Notes: generated from the sequence alone by a model not told the origin. A stretch of 64,000 bases of DNA from Gremmenia infestans (GCA_032629725.1 JAFEVB010000009.1:253001-317000), one strand, 5' to 3'. Positions 9,986 to 23,600 are shown, counted from the first letter of the stretch. Made by a program: numbers and translations.

Positions 9986-12900
9986 GGTTCGGTAGTAGCT
10001 ATGCAAAGAATTTACGGTTGTGAATTGCCAAAAGCAACTGCAACTATGCTATGCAATTATTTTCCTGACTGTTTGATGAGTGCAATGCAAAGCTCGAGGT
10101 TTGGTGTGCAAGATTATCGCGTCCTAAAATTCATAAAAGGAGGTCGACTAGGTAGATGTGCGAGGGCGTGTTGAGATAACAGGATGGGCGGATGCTTCTG
10201 GCAATACAATGGTACTCGAGTAGAGTTGCAATTGGAAGTCAATGCGAATCCATGAGGAGATGCGATGAGGAGGATGGAGGAAGGAGGAGGATGGCAAGTT
10301 GAGATGTGAAAAGGATATCGCGATATGTTTGGGTCAGCTCGGACTTGATACCATGAAATGTAAACAGACTACACCCCTGCCGCCGCTAAACTCGAATGGG
10401 GAGATCTGTCACAGCAACGACAACCACAACGACCAGTCGCTTAATTCGCGTCTTGGTGAACTTTGAACTTCACTCCAAAACAAACAAATGTTTTGTTGGT
10501 CGCCCATTTGTTTCACCGGAAAAGGGAAAATGTCAAGGGGTATAGGATGACTCTTAATAACAGGCAGGCCATCTACAGTAGGGAGTTAATACCATAAGTA
10601 CAACCCTATACTCATGACATTTCAGATCTAATAACAAAAACTTTAATTGAGTCATTTCCCATCCTACGATTCATTTACCCTTTGGAATGTAGAGCCAGCC
10701 TTTTTCAAGGGCTAGAATCTCCATCAGGTGACGGATTCAAGTGACACAATGCAAAGTAGAGAGGTAGATAAAAGACGAAAATTGCAGTCGCAACATCTAT
10801 TTGCTTGAAGCCGCAGTAGCTGCAATCTCTATAAAAGTCACAAGTTCTCTTTAACATATATGCTCAAAAGTTACATCATCCTCTACGAATCAAGTAGAAT
10901 GCATAGGAAATGAAATCCAAGGACCGAATGAATAGGATATGTGATTCCGATTACAGTTAACAGCGTATGAGACTGTCTGTGTATCAATTTTGCAAGCTAG
11001 GTGAAGATTAAATAAACCTTCCTAACTCTAGTCTCCCACAACAAATAAAATAATATATCCTCGGGTACTTGATTAATTTTAGTAATTGAAAACGGTTTTT
11101 AGACTTATTGTCCCAACTGAAAGAAATCTTGATGAGTGTAGGTACAAACATATTTATGGCTCTTAGCAAAAAGATAGATATTTTAATAGACTTCTCAAGA
11201 GTTACCGGAACTACTATCCTTTTAATGAAAGAATCAAGTAGCAGGATCTATAACTACTCTTATTGGTCCTGATCTCTGTATTTTCGTTACTCTAAAGTAT
11301 ATCCCGACACGTCAGAGGAATAATTCTTCGTGGGACAAAAGGAAGAAATTTTTTTACAAAGCGATGGAGCAACCTGTCTTTAGCTTTTGAAAAATCCTCT
11401 CTTGCTACATAAGTCCACATATTTATGGATTTCAAGGACCTATGCATATATCTCTCCCTTGGCGCAAACAAGTCTCCCCATTTGGTGTGTTGGCAAAAAG
11501 TGGTTTCGCTGAACAATGCCCCTAAAAAGCGGCACTGATTGAAAACGCGCCAGGCGTAAAAGTTGATGAGAAATCGTGCCGCTTTTTGCATGCAGCCGAG
11601 GCCCATATGCATCGACCCCTGCCGGGCTTGACTCATTTGCTTTTTAATTAATAGCAATGCAGTTTTCAAAAATTGGGGAATGAGTTTTTTTATTATAGTT
11701 CGGAAGATATCAATTAATTACATTTAATAGGAATGTAAAGTAATGCATATGGCAAATGAAATGCTCCTGAATCTGTACTGTTGTATTAGTGTCACCTATC
11801 CTATGAAACCAATGCGCTTGCTACGTCATGCTTACTAATAGACTGCGCGTAGCACTCGACGCGTAGAAAAAATTCACAATAACATCTGAAACTTATAACT
11901 CATGTTTCATGAATTTCTACAACATTAAAAACTTTGGTACGGTGATGTAAACTTATCTCTAATACTTGATGTATTTTAAAGTAAGATGCGACAACTTCTG
12001 GTGCAGCTATGTAGGAAAATTCGAGAATTAGTCAAAACATGAGATTCGCCCCTCAAAATCGCGCTAACAACACTAAGTCAGCTGATCAAACTTCAATCAT
12101 TCACAACCTTTATTGCATCTTCATTTCAATAGCAATCATCATATATATCCTGATCTATCCAACAAGATTCAACTCATTTTCCTTTTTCCCTGCTCTTTTC
12201 CACCGATCAAGTGATTGGAAAGGTTAGCCGCTCGGAAGACGGCCTGCCTTGTCTAGAAGCTTCAGCGAACCCCCGAGCAAAGTGCCACGCCTTAGAGGCT
12301 TCCAAGACTTGCTTAATCAATGGTTAATAATGGCTCCCCACCACTTTCCAAAGTGTGTCTCCTGGGAGCAGCCTTTCTCTCCGTGATTGGCTGCTAATGT
12401 TAGGATTTTACCGTACCTTCGTTCCTGGAAGGTCTACGAATGTCCTTCTGATTTGCTGGGCTACGCTTCTGGAGTAGGATCTCACAACCGACGTTTGCGG
12501 TTTGCGCTTATGCCGCAGACATTTGCGCATGTCTTGCCTTCCTATCAATCAGCACGTAATCAACATGGCCCCGTGAAGGAACGGCGTGGGCGTGACCCGT
12601 GCCTGTAGACTTGTCTTGTTTATGTTTACGGGGTCGCATGCGATCGGACGAAGTCTCGACGTACGGAGTAGAGGAACTCGAGGCCTGCGCTGCGGTCTAT
12701 CGGCCAAGTGCTGTTCGGAATTGACAAATCTTTGAAAGGCTATTGGGTCGTCGTCATCAACACCAACCCTGCCCTGCCACAGGAGTTAAGACTATCCGGG
12801 CCAAAGTATATATCTTTCTAAGGATGTCCGATTTGATTCTGGTTGGGGTATCTAGAGAAATTGTAAAATAAAATATCCATCTTTGCGCTGCGATATCAAT

Positions 12901-14788
12901 ATCCGCTTTTTGCCCTCTCAATTGTGCGGGCGGCGGCGAATTAACAGCATTTCTGGCAGCTGCACGACAAACAACATTGCATACTAAAGCTGCACTGTGG
13001 AGATCTAACCAGTCATTCTTGTGCAGAAGCACCTGCATCCTGGCCTCGATTTGGCCATTGCCGGCCGTCCATCTATCGTCAGAAGATTGGATTTGCCGTC
13101 CTTAGACCCCTCCAACTCTAAGCATAAAAGGCACTTGAAACTGCCCGCCAGCGCATACAGTACCAGCCAGCATCCTAGGGGCGCAATCAATAATGCAATT
13201 GCTACACCGACACCTTGCCCTGGCCCAAGTCAAGATAGACCTGGCGGTTGTTTGAAGCAGCATCCATGGACCACAGGATACAATAACATAGAATACACGC
13301 GCTGCAGTCCAAAGCCACACTCAGGTAGTCAAGCGATTGATTGTTTTGGAGCTGTACATGTCCATGTTACACTTGTGATCATCCAATTATCCCCGCCACA
13401 GACAGATAGTGCATATTATCATTGGCTGGCTGCCTCTGACTTGGTCAAGCATTTGGCCACTGCGTCTAGCAACACCGGAGACCAGTGACCAGTGACCAGC
13501 CAGTTGACGACTTCCAGTCGCATGCGCGCGGAGATCCTGACGACCTGCCTCCCATAAACATAGATGCAGCTATCGATCATCTAAAGCCTCCCTTTGTGTG
13601 TGTGGATGTTTCTAGACAAAGCTACATCATGTACGAGTTACGTGTGCTTGTCGATAGGAGCAGCAGGAGGAGCAGATACCCCCCCTCTCCGAGAATGGGC
13701 TGAGCGGGAAGGGAAGTATACTCGAGTGAGTGTGAGCATTTCCGCAAGAAATGTCTCAATTCTTGGGGGGTGACTTGGGAATGCACAATTTGGATAAGAG
13801 AAAAGTAGCACGAAGTAGATAGTAGATATTTCTGGGCTTTGTATGCTCTTTGCTGCAAATGCGAAACTTCTTGATATCAAGAAAGAAGGATCGCAGCACT
13901 GCGCATCCATCAAAGCGGGCAATGACAGGCAAGCATGCGGAGGCAATCCGAGGGTGAGGACAATAGGAAGAGGAGTAAAGACTAGCTTCTGATTTGGAAC
14001 GTTATATTGGTAGTAGCAGGTTTTATGTATATCGACGATTGAAATAAGACTTGGCTAAATATGTAGTTTGTTCAGTTATGTAGTTTTATGAAATGTGAGT
14101 ACTTAGACAATTTAGTTCTAACCCACCTCAGAGACAGCTTGCCGACTCGTAACCTTGCTCCTCTCTTCCAAAGACCACACCAAAGGGCATCACAACGACC
14201 CAAAATAAGACTTGGTAAGTCTCCAATCCATCCATTGCCCTTTCGCACATCTATTCAAACCATCATCGACTTGAATCTCCCAAAAAATCTCCATCTTCTA
14301 ACCTCTCTGCGTCGCAGCACTTCGGCACACCAATTCCAACGGACGACGACTACAAATGCCTCGATAGGCCTCACAACGGCATCCATTTTGATCACCAGTA
14401 AGTTCCCACTCATATTTGATGTTATGCGATCAAGCAAAAACACCCGTCTTCCTCGTATATCTCTCCTGGCGGTGCCTCTATTCCCCCTTGTCCTCCGTCG
14501 GCCAAGAAGCGCCCACACACCGTTGAGCAGTTCGCAATTCCATCAATACTCCATCCCCTTTATCATTTCGCTCTCTAATATCATTATCGAACACATAAAG
14601 ATTAATACTAACCCTCTGAACCTTCCAGATCGCAAGACAGCAGCACCCTCGGTGTCTTCCCCATCCATCCGCCATCTTGCGACAACCGTCTGATTCGCCC
14701 AGCACGCAACCTCACTACTCACCGACAACACACATCACTTAGGAATAAGTGCCATCAATCAACCGAGAAGTACTGCTTCAGCAGTGGC
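9986..14788. other. long gene-poor stretch, AT-rich in the middle
   Basis: About 9986-10560 should hold the cyclin promoter. About 10560-12200 is visibly AT-rich with no convincing frame; a 125-codon minus-strand frame at 11292-11669 lacks any recognisable motif. A perfect inverted repeat sits at 11524-11587. From 12200 to 13700 composition is more balanced but frames on the two strands overlap and none looks like protein. A short tandem of GTGACCA occurs near 13480-13498. From about 14090 a pyrimidine-rich leader of the next gene begins, with possible leader donors GTAAGT at about 14216 and 14400, so the transcript leader may be spliced. Confidence 0.5.
11524..11587. repeat. perfect 12-bp inverted repeat (hairpin), 40-bp loop
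   Basis: Left arm AAAAAGCGGCAC at 11524-11535 and right arm GTGCCGCTTTTT at 11576-11587 are exact reverse complements. The loop itself contains a short GC-rich near-palindrome (ACGCGCCAGGCGT, 11545-11557). The arms are GC-rich in an AT-rich setting. It could be the core of a small element, a structured transcript or a terminator-like fold; nothing in the sequence decides. Confidence 0.8.
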
Positions 14789-16993
14789 ATGGAATTGTCC
14801 AGTCTTCTTTCCGGCCCCGTATCGTCAAACGCACAAAATCAACTTCACGACCCTGCTGCTCCCCGCTCGCATTCGTACCCAACCCGACACACAATGACCG
14901 GCATGGATGCGCGCACTGGAGCTCAGAGAATGGCTACACCACCAGTGACATATGCGAATGGTCAATCCAACTCTACAACTCCACACAATACGAATATGTC
15001 CCCATTCGGGAGTCCAACGCCTAAGAGTGTCGCATTCGAACTCCTCTTCCCCGAATCGCCTCAATATCGCGCGCGCCTTCCTATGCGGGTGCAGATATTT
15101 CCTCATGATACCACCGATTCGATTATAACTACAGTCAAGAACTTCTATGGTCTTTATGCTCCTCCTGGCGGTGCTAAAGGAGTCAGTTTCGAGGATGAGC
15201 AGGGCAACACCCTGATCGCTCGTTACGAGAACCTTAGAAACAACATGACTGTCTATGTTAGAGTCATTGATGAACCTTCACCACCTCCGGGTGCTTATGG
15301 TCCATCATCCTATCATTCGGGATCGCCTGTTCTGCAACAGGCCTTCTATCCCGGCGATGGCCACCATATGCCACCTCCACCCGCCCAGGCTCTCAGCTAC
15401 GGGCAACCGCTATCTAGACCTGCGTCGAGGACTTCTCGCAAGCGTAGTACATCCCCGACCAATCGCGGTCGTCGGAGCGAGTCTGCGAGCACGAATTCAC
15501 TTCCGATGAAGAAGAGTGTGTCGCGGTCGGGTTTCAAAAGCCGGGGGTCCAGCGCTCACGGTAGCTTCGCAGACAACCACAGCGATGGCGTGAATGGGTA
15601 CAGCAGTGGTGATGGGGCTCCTGGTTCCGTTTCCAGCAGAACCAAGAGTGAGCACCTGGGCAATACCGAGATTAGTTTAGACAATATTGTGGAAGGTGGG
15701 CGTCGCAAGAGAGCCAAGTTTGAGAGTTCGGTAAGTTTTCCACACGATTCACTTCTTTCATTCATCCGAGTGTCTCCTAATATATGAAACTTTCAGGAAC
15801 TGCCATTATTTGCGCCACCTCAAATGCCTGCTGCAACCTCAAACTCCTCCGTTTCCCCAGCACGTCGAATGGAGCACCAGAGGGCTTCATTCCCTTTCAC
15901 ACATCCTTCGCAGCATCCCTTCTCCAACCCACAATCAATGCATTCTCCTCAAAGCTATAGCAATGGGTTCGGACAACCTGGCATATACTCTACGCCTGCT
16001 GCTCAAGGTCGTCGCACTCGCGGGGCCGGGGATTATCCAGGTAGACAATCTCTCGGAGCGACGCCAACTGGCAACAGCTCCGGGATACTTCCTACACCCG
16101 AGCCAACAGTAGGCAGCTGCATGTCAGAGGAGGATAAAGATGTTGCTCTGCAATTAATGAGATTGGGTGAAATGTCAAACATTTCTCACGGTCGCACATC
16201 TGCCTCTACTCTGGATGATACGTTTAGCGGACGAGCTGATGCTGCTTCTTCCACTGGGGCTACAAGTGACGAGGAGAGTGAGAGTGAGGATGAACTTCCG
16301 CCTGCTCGCCGACAGAAGCGCGAGACAAGCCCAATTCTACCTCCAGGTCATATCAAGAAATCCCGTCTTCATCTCAATGACATCTTGCCAAGTCAAGATA
16401 GCACAGAGCCAAGCGGAGACGAGGCTGACTACGAATTCACGCCTGGGAATCAGGATGTGGTTATGGAAGATACCAAGATTCCAAAGCCCAAGAGCATGCC
16501 ATCACTCATGGGGAAGCCTCGCGCCAGTGCATCTGGAGCCAAGGTCAACAAGTCCAGCAAGCCAAAGCCACAGCGACCTGGCCAGATTGTCAAATCCAAG
16601 AAGTCTGTCAGCGCTCCTGGCAGCGCCAAACCCATATCTCCTACTTCATTGCCCTCCCAGTCTCGAAAAACATCCAATGCTTCCAACTTGAACTTCCAGC
16701 ATCAGCTTGGCGAGGACGAGGAAGACTTGTCTTCCAAACCCCGTTGTCAACGATGCCGAAAGAGCAAGAAAGGATGCGATCGTCAACGCCCATGCCAGCG
16801 CTGCAAAGATGCTGGCCTCAGCGCTGACCAATGTGTCAGCGAGGATGAAGGCAATGGTCGCAAAGGCCGCTATGGACGCCATATGGGCGTTCCTGTCAAG
16901 AAGGACGAAAATGGCGTTGACATTGATATGGTCCCCAGCATCCTTGCAGGGGGCCAAGGCAGCCCGGATAAGAGCAAGAAGAGAAAGAGGTAG
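14789..16993 (+). CDS. transcription factor with C-terminal Zn(II)2Cys6 cluster and N-terminal PB1-like region
   Basis: Putative nuclear regulator, 712 aa. Exon 1 is 14789-15730, intron 15731-15796 (GTAAGT..TTTCAG, phase 0), exon 2 is 15797-16993. The zinc cluster is near residues 631-660 with spacing C-X2-C-X6-C-X5-C-X2-C-X9-C, that is CQRCRKSKKGCDRQRPCQRC followed by a final Cys. This fits the fungal binuclear cluster but sits at the C-terminus, where most family members have it near the N-terminus. Residues about 75-162 form an ordered block (VAFELLFPES to NNMTVYVRVIDE) that looks like a PB1/ubiquitin-like fold; this is inference. Between them is a long Ser/Pro-rich disordered region with several basic patches (GGRRKRAKF), and the tail ends KSKKRKR, a likely nuclear signal. 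I chose the first in-frame ATG; a later Met in TMTGMDAR is possible. Confidence 0.85.
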
Positions 16994-18911
16994 CGGACCG
17001 ACATTTACATACGGCATTGGCAACGAATGAAACAATTCCTTCATGTATCGATGGATTCTCTCCTTGGTCCGGCCTACATCTCCCTACCTCTCGGTACAAC
17101 TCACCAAAAGCGCTCCTCTTATATACATCTACATCTCAGTGTCCGTCTGCTTTGGTACAATATGTTCCAGGGAGTTCATGTTTCTGCTTTACATTGCGTT
17201 TTTCCTTGATGTAATTGGTTTGGGATGGTATGGAGCGGCTCGTCTCGGCTTGGCTGGTGTTAAATCTTTGGCTTACCTTTTTCTGTCTATGTGCGGGCGG
17301 GAAAAGACACACTCCTTTTACGAATGATGGGTTGATACGATTTTCCTTTTCCTGTGTCTGTTGTTTGCGCTTGCGCTTGCGATTTGGTTGAATATTGTTT
17401 TGCCGCTGCTGCTACTACTGGATGTGATCTCGGCTTATGCTACTTGTGGGGTTTAATTGTGGATGAAAGATGGGGATGTTGTATTCGATGGGGATGGATG
17501 TGGTCTGTGGTACATGCATGCGCGCTCTGCTCTTGGGATTCTTGGGTCTGGGATTGGGTCTGGGAGACTGGGGAAGGGAGGGAAATGGAAGGATGGAAGG
17601 AAGGGAAGGATAGGAAAGGAAGGGAACGGAGAAAGAAGGGATGATGTCTGTCTAGTCATGAACAAAACACCCACAATACAATACACATACACTGCAACGA
17701 AACGCACCCCAATTTCAACATAGACGTGCGAAATCGTGTATTGCATAGGGAGATCTTGTTATACTCTATCATATTATATCATTAATACCAGTACCCTACC
17801 TCACAGTATACTCAGTCCATTTAAATGGTTCCCTACTACATACGTCAGATTCCTTACATCTACATCTCTACATCTCTACATCTCATGAACCCAACCCATA
17901 AGCCCTAATCCCTAATCTCCAACCCCCAATCCCCAATCCTCAAATAGACACAAATAGCCACAAACACAGATTCTAGATCCCACTTTAGGGCTGAGTAGTT
18001 GCGCGCGCGGCACGTAGCGGGGTGGATAAGATCGATGGCGTAGCGTGGCGTGGCATGGCATGGCATGACATGTCGTTGGAGATATAATGTAGACTAGCGG
18101 GCTTTGGGGTTAGTTCTTTGCATGGAGTGGGGATGCATTAGGTAAGAGGCTTGGCGGTATGATGGATGCGGGACAGGGCGGGATAGGGCGGGACGGGTGG
18201 AGTGGAAAGTGGAGTGGATGACGGAAGGAAGAGAGGCGGAGGTGCCAAGGCGGTTCAAAGAACTCGGTCACTTAGGGTCATGTGCCCAGTATCATGTGAT
18301 GCTGAAACTACGAGTCGAATCCATACCATTCGCACCAAAACAATATCATCATTCTCTGGTTCAGAACTCCGAGAATCTGTTAAGCACTTAATAAGATTTG
18401 TAGTCATCAACGTCCAGTCTATCGCAGCTGGTTCCTCAAGGCTGAATGGGATATCTGAAATCTGAAACGGGCAGATGGAACTACGCTGGTTTGGGGGTTT
18501 GAAAGATAGAGAATCCGGTGTGTAGCAGAAATAGGGTTAGGAGAGATTTAAGGGTATCTTGCTGGAGAATTTGTACGTGTTGTAAGAATGGATGGGGAGC
18601 GGGGGAGGAGCGGATAAACGACTTGATGGCTGTTTTTATTTAGTCTTTACACGTGCTTGTGGCTGTATATCACTGCGAATGCTGTGCAACATCCTTATCT
18701 GCTAGACCCTTAGAGTATGGAGTATGTATGTATCGGTTTTCATATATGCGGCGTTCTCATAGACTTGCTTTAAGTGGTGCGGAGGCTTTTTTCAATAAAT
18801 TATTTTTTTGTCTTTTTCTGTCTGTCCGCCGTCTGCTTTTCTATATCTGACATCCATCCCCTCCCTGCCTCACTTTTATTTATTCATACATCTCTGACAA
18901 CTAGGCACCTA
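16994..18911. other. intergenic, convergent 3' regions
   Basis: Lies between the ends of two convergent genes. It contains purine-rich low complexity at about 17567-17640, a short CCCTAATCCCTAAT stretch near 17903 and a GGCATGGCATGGCATG run near 18050. Small frames on both strands look accidental. Confidence 0.5.
17567..17640 (+). repeat. purine-rich (GGAAG/GGGA) imperfect repeat
   Basis: A run made almost only of A and G, with variants of GGAAGG and GGAAAG. The complementary strand is pure pyrimidine. Low-complexity tract in the 3' flank of the zinc-cluster gene. Confidence 0.7.
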
Positions 18912-20640
18912 TTATTTCGGTGTACCGTTCATCGGAGTCATGTTAGGCGGCTCCTGGGCATCCCAATCAATCATCTCATCACACTGCCACAACTCCAAAT
19001 CAATCTCCGGCTTATAGTCTTCCCCATCATGTTCAAAAAGGGCCTTTCGTGCCTCGCGTATCGCCACATATTGCCGATCCATATCCGCCAGCGCGCCCCT
19101 GTACAGACGCAAGAACTCGTCCTGGCCATCGAGAGGAAGGTTCCGGGGTGTTTGACCAGCCTTTTCCAGAAACATGCGCAGATTCTCGAGAAAGTCTTCT
19201 CGGGAAAGGTCGGCGTAGGAGAGCCTATAGCTGGAACGGTTTATGCTGATTTGCACTCTTGATTCGGCGGTCACGTCCCGACAGAAGGCTATGGCGTAAT
19301 CCTCCAGTGCTAGGACCGCACGTCCAACTTTTCTCAGCGTCATGGGTTGAAAAGCGCCGAATAGCAAAAAGCATTTCCAACTCTTCATAGTTTTGGTAAA
19401 CTCCGCTATCATGCGAGCCGCTGATGTGATCCGGTGATATTGATTCTCGAGGTTGAGAAGCACGTTTGCTCGTTGGATTTTGAATGAATCATAATTGTTC
19501 ATATCACTCGCCATACATGCGCGCTCAAGATCTTTTTCGACCGGGTGACCGCTGGTTTTGTTGAGGCTTTGGGTTTCGGTCAGGAGCCAATGCATCAGGG
19601 GCCGAGGACTTGAAGTTAGGGCAGCCATTGCACTTCTGTTCCACGCCACTCCCCATGGTGGATCCATTTCTGCTAACGTAGGATTTCTCTCGAATAACCC
19701 CGCATAGGTGACAAGATTTGCGTACATCTTGAAGACATGTCTCACCGGCTCACTTCCTTCCGCATCCGCTTTCAATTTAGACACTAGTTGTGCTGGAATA
19801 TCGTGAGGTGTGACCTGAGAGATATGAGAGGTGGGATTCAGCACTGGTATATCATCATAGATTGCTTGAGTGACTGTCAGTTCTTTGAGATTTCGAAGTA
19901 TATGCAGAGGACTAAGGACCGTTTCCATGGTGTTGTATTGCAATGGCAACAGTCCATGGCTGGGCTCGAATCGTTCTCCTCTGGGAATTATTGAGACATT
20001 CAAAGAGAGGTTCGAAGTATCGGATATGGTTTGGCAGAAGTGAAGAAAAGCACCTCTAAGGTAGCTGTTTTCATGTTCCTTCCGAGCCCCCAGCAAGACT
20101 TTCCACTTCCTAACCCGCTTCACAGCTAAAAAGTTGGACAGGTGCCGACCAACAGCGCCATCGTCATGATTGCCTCTCAAATCGACCCCACGAAGAACTG
20201 GACTTCTAACATTATCGCCAATAGTACAGTCAACGAGGAAAACGTTGTCCCCGTATAGGATCGCGGAAGCCTCTTCGTTGATATAACGACATGTGCTTAA
20301 GATTGCTGGCGAGAGCTCAAACTTTCTCGGCACAATACTGAGTTGCCCACCACCGCGACGAAATTGCTGAAGAGACTTGCCGGTAGACAAATCCTTGTTG
20401 ATCAACAGGAGCCCATAGATGCATAGGCGAATCTCTTTTGGGATCATGTGGAAGAGGTCTTCTGAAGCCACCACATGCTTGGTAGCATTAGTTTTACGTG
20501 GACCTTTGGCACGCCTAAGTTTGAGTCTCTCCATTGGAGTCAGCTTGGTGGTGCTTGGCTCCTGTCTTGATCGGCGGCTGCGATGAATTAGTTCGGGATT
20601 CAAAGTTGAGGGAATGAACTTACGGAGATAGTTTGTCCAT
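18912..20640 (-). CDS. F-box-like (2EXR-type) fungal protein, intact copy
   Basis: Exon 1 is 20624-20640 (17 nt, MDKLSP with the last codon split), intron 20578-20623 (46 bp, GTAAGT..GCAG), exon 2 is 18912-20577; 560 aa. The N-terminus is basic; near residue 40 comes the F-box-like motif LFHMIPKEIRLCIYGLLLIN, then LSPAILSTCRYINEEASAIL followed by YGDNVF. That pairing (L-P-x-EIR-x-x-IY, then A-I-L-x-x-C-x-x-I-x-x-E-A-x-x-x-LYG) marks a large, expanded fungal family of unknown substrate, by analogy possible adaptors for ubiquitin ligases. The rest is helical without motifs. It shares blocks in order with the broken gene at 25668-27524 (SIIPRGE versus AIIPHGD; HPVEKDLERA versus HPVEKALLLA), so the two are paralogues. 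Confidence 0.8.
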
Positions 20641-23600
20641 GGTCGTTCTCAGTTCTTGTCCGGCAGCAGATAATTCACACAGTAGTTTCATAGGATACTC
20701 TCTGCAAAGTACCAGAACCTGCGTGTATGGCACGAAGTCCGCTATGTTTCAGAAGTAGAAGCAAAGAACGTCTCTGACCGTATGGCGATCCTTGTGTTGG
20801 AGAAACTTTGGTTGTGTCAGATATCGAGGTTCGAGAGTCGATGGCCGATGTCCAAATAGAAATCCTTCAAAGAAATATGTAGATGCAAGATGTTGGTACG
20901 TGAGCGGCTGCGGTGGATTTGGTGAATAGGACTTGGTATTTACGCAAACGTGCTCGGTGATCTTGCGTGAAATGAAGACAAATATCCGAGAAAAGTTTCC
21001 ACTTATGTATCTGTGCGCATTTGATATCAAACCCAAGACTTATGAAACGAGTGGCATGGCGTGAAGAGGATTTATCGATGGTTAAAGAAGGTTCTTGGAG
21101 GTGGTAGAGGTAGTGGAGGTCGAGGTGGTCCAAAGGCCGTGTCAGAAGAAGTCAAGTAGTTTGAAAACAACCTGGGCAGATGCAAATGTAAATTAGGCAA
21201 ACGGGGGTTTTCCAATTCCAAATTATTCCATGTAGGACACAAGACAGTGCCTAGTTTGAGGCAATTGGCTGTAGACGTCGGGCTTTGATGAGGAATATCG
21301 AAGTCACAAGGTGTATGCTATCTCGCAGACGAAGAAAACAGCCCGCAGAAGAACAACTCTTGCTGTTCGAGATACCGCAGTTGCTGTACCCGGGTGGATG
21401 AGATGTGGCGTTGGCAGCCCAACGTCTCGCGACGGCAACGGTGGTGGTGGGAGTGCTTGCTGCAGTGGACGGGGAGACGGAATCGATCAGCAAGCCGTGG
21501 AGAGTCCCGGAGTACAGGAAGACGCCCGCGAACTATCAAAGTCCCCGAGGGAGGTGCTGCCAGACAGCTATTGCGTAAGTGTGGGTGTGGTCGAGGTCGT
21601 GGACGTGGTTGTGTGCGATGGAGGAAGCAAAATATCAAGACCCACGGATGATTTTCTCGCTTAAGGGGCAGCCTGCTTTTCAACAATGCGTCTGTACCAG
21701 CCTGCTAGCTGAGCTGCCCCGCAGTAGCCCTTTTTCACGGTAGATATGGCCTCCTTGTTACAAGAAGTATCCCCTCTGAGCTCAATGACCCTCAGGATGG
21801 AGTCTGTATCTTACCATAGCTACTTGTTTGTGGTACGCAAGCACGCTGTGAGCTGGATTGATACTCCGAACCATCAGCAAATTGGACGGCTTTTCCGTGC
21901 AATCTGAACCGACTTGGTATACGCTGCGGAATGTGCTTCTGGAAATTTCACTGACAACTTATATAGATTGCCAAGGCACCAAGGATCTGGTGGATATGGA
22001 TAGGGGGCCGGCACGTAAGACAAAAGCCAATCAATCAATCAAAGACCCAATAGCAATCGACATGAAAACAAACCATATCCTTCTGTGATCGACGGTCCAG
22101 AAGCTGCGGGTCTTTCTTAGAAATTGGACAATGATATAAAGAGATTTTGTTCATTACTGCCAGGTTTTCCAGTGTAGCTTTCTTCTTCTCTTCTTGCAGG
22201 CCAATTAGTTTTGGCATTCAAATTCAGCTGGGTGCTGGCTTCTAGTGAACTCAGATTCACCTATCAAGACATCAAATAAACGTCAAAATGAGGCTATATA
22301 GTTATGTACTTCTTCAAAGATGAGACTTTTTGCAAAGAAGACCAAGCCCGACCACTAGATTTGGGAGCCTGGGTGCCCGACAAGGATTTCTCACAAGAAA
22401 TGAGGGAGCAAATATGCTTTAGTAACTCCCGAGTCCAATCGAAAAGCGCTTGATCTTTTCAAAACACACCCATCAGATGCAATCATTATACCTACATTTG
22501 CCTCGAGCTGGAAGCAAGGGCTTCATCAGGTGGGCCGTCACAGGATAAACTTGTGATGCTTCTGTGGAATTGAGCTTCTGGACTTTCAGATAGGTCACAT
22601 GACTCGAACATAGATTATGGGTGGTGAAGACAGGTACCCAGAGATCCAAGGTGGATTTGTTGCAATTTCACCCAACAGGTCCACACCTGACTTCAAGTTT
22701 ACTGTTATAAATAAGGACATGGGATATTGGATAATAGAGCACACAAGCATTGATCACCCATGTCTGCTATAGAAAACACGGTTCGTCAGGCCGAGCCAAC
22801 AAATTCTAATATGGGGCGGTCAATGCCTTGGCTTCTGTTTCCAATACGGTATTGGATATGGCATCACTCCATCACCAGAAATAGTTTTCAATTCGACTCA
22901 AAAGAACCCACTTTCCTTCCATAAAGGGTAGACTGCTACCCCGGCCGGCCACAGCAGCACTTGGGACTTGCTAGCCATCACAAGCTTCAAAGCCTGTTCC
23001 GAATATCTATCGGTGGAGAAATTTATCCCGACTAGAGATGGCATGGTTTATCGTTCGGCCATGCACTGAGTATGGCTATCGGGGAATTTCATATTCTAAG
23101 AGGCCACACCACACGCATCGCCTTACGGACATTTCACTCAAGCAGGTTGTTCCTAGCATGCACCATCGACGTTCTCTCGTGGTATCCTCACTAAAGAATA
23201 TTGAAATTGAGAATTCGTAGTGCAACCCACTTGGGCTCAGTATATCAAATTTCATCCTCAAGAGGTTTCATATCCAGAAGAACGTCTCTACGGCTTCCGC
23301 TACATGTCTTTCCTGATTGTCTCATGGCCGGCTGTATTGGCGGTCGTAGCGCAGAGTGTGATATCTCCCACCATCACGATGGTCTGACATGTGTGTGTAC
23401 AGGCACCATATGGTACTTCGTCGTAGATCGCGGGGCGTAGAGTCCGAATATCGCGATGCGACTTGACCAGGTGGCGCGTCCCAAGCCCTTTTGTATCCCC
23501 ATCGGTTCATTTTCGTTCCCTTGTATACCGAGAGCGCCAGCTCAGCACTTCATAGCAGGCATGTTCTGATCAAGGACCGCGTTTGTGGAGTTGTAGATGT

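Noticed and set aside
11292..11669. 125-codon minus-strand frame in the gene desert
   Set aside because: No recognisable motif, sits across the hairpin in AT-rich DNA and has no promoter or intron signals; likely chance.
14088..14693. 201-codon plus-strand frame before the zinc-cluster gene
   Set aside because: Low-complexity translation of a pyrimidine-rich leader with internal splice donors; better read as untranslated leader.
17900..17915. Telomere-like CCCTAAT copies
   Set aside because: Only two copies with an extra T compared with CCCTAA, surrounded by unrelated CA-rich DNA; not a telomere or internal telomeric tract.
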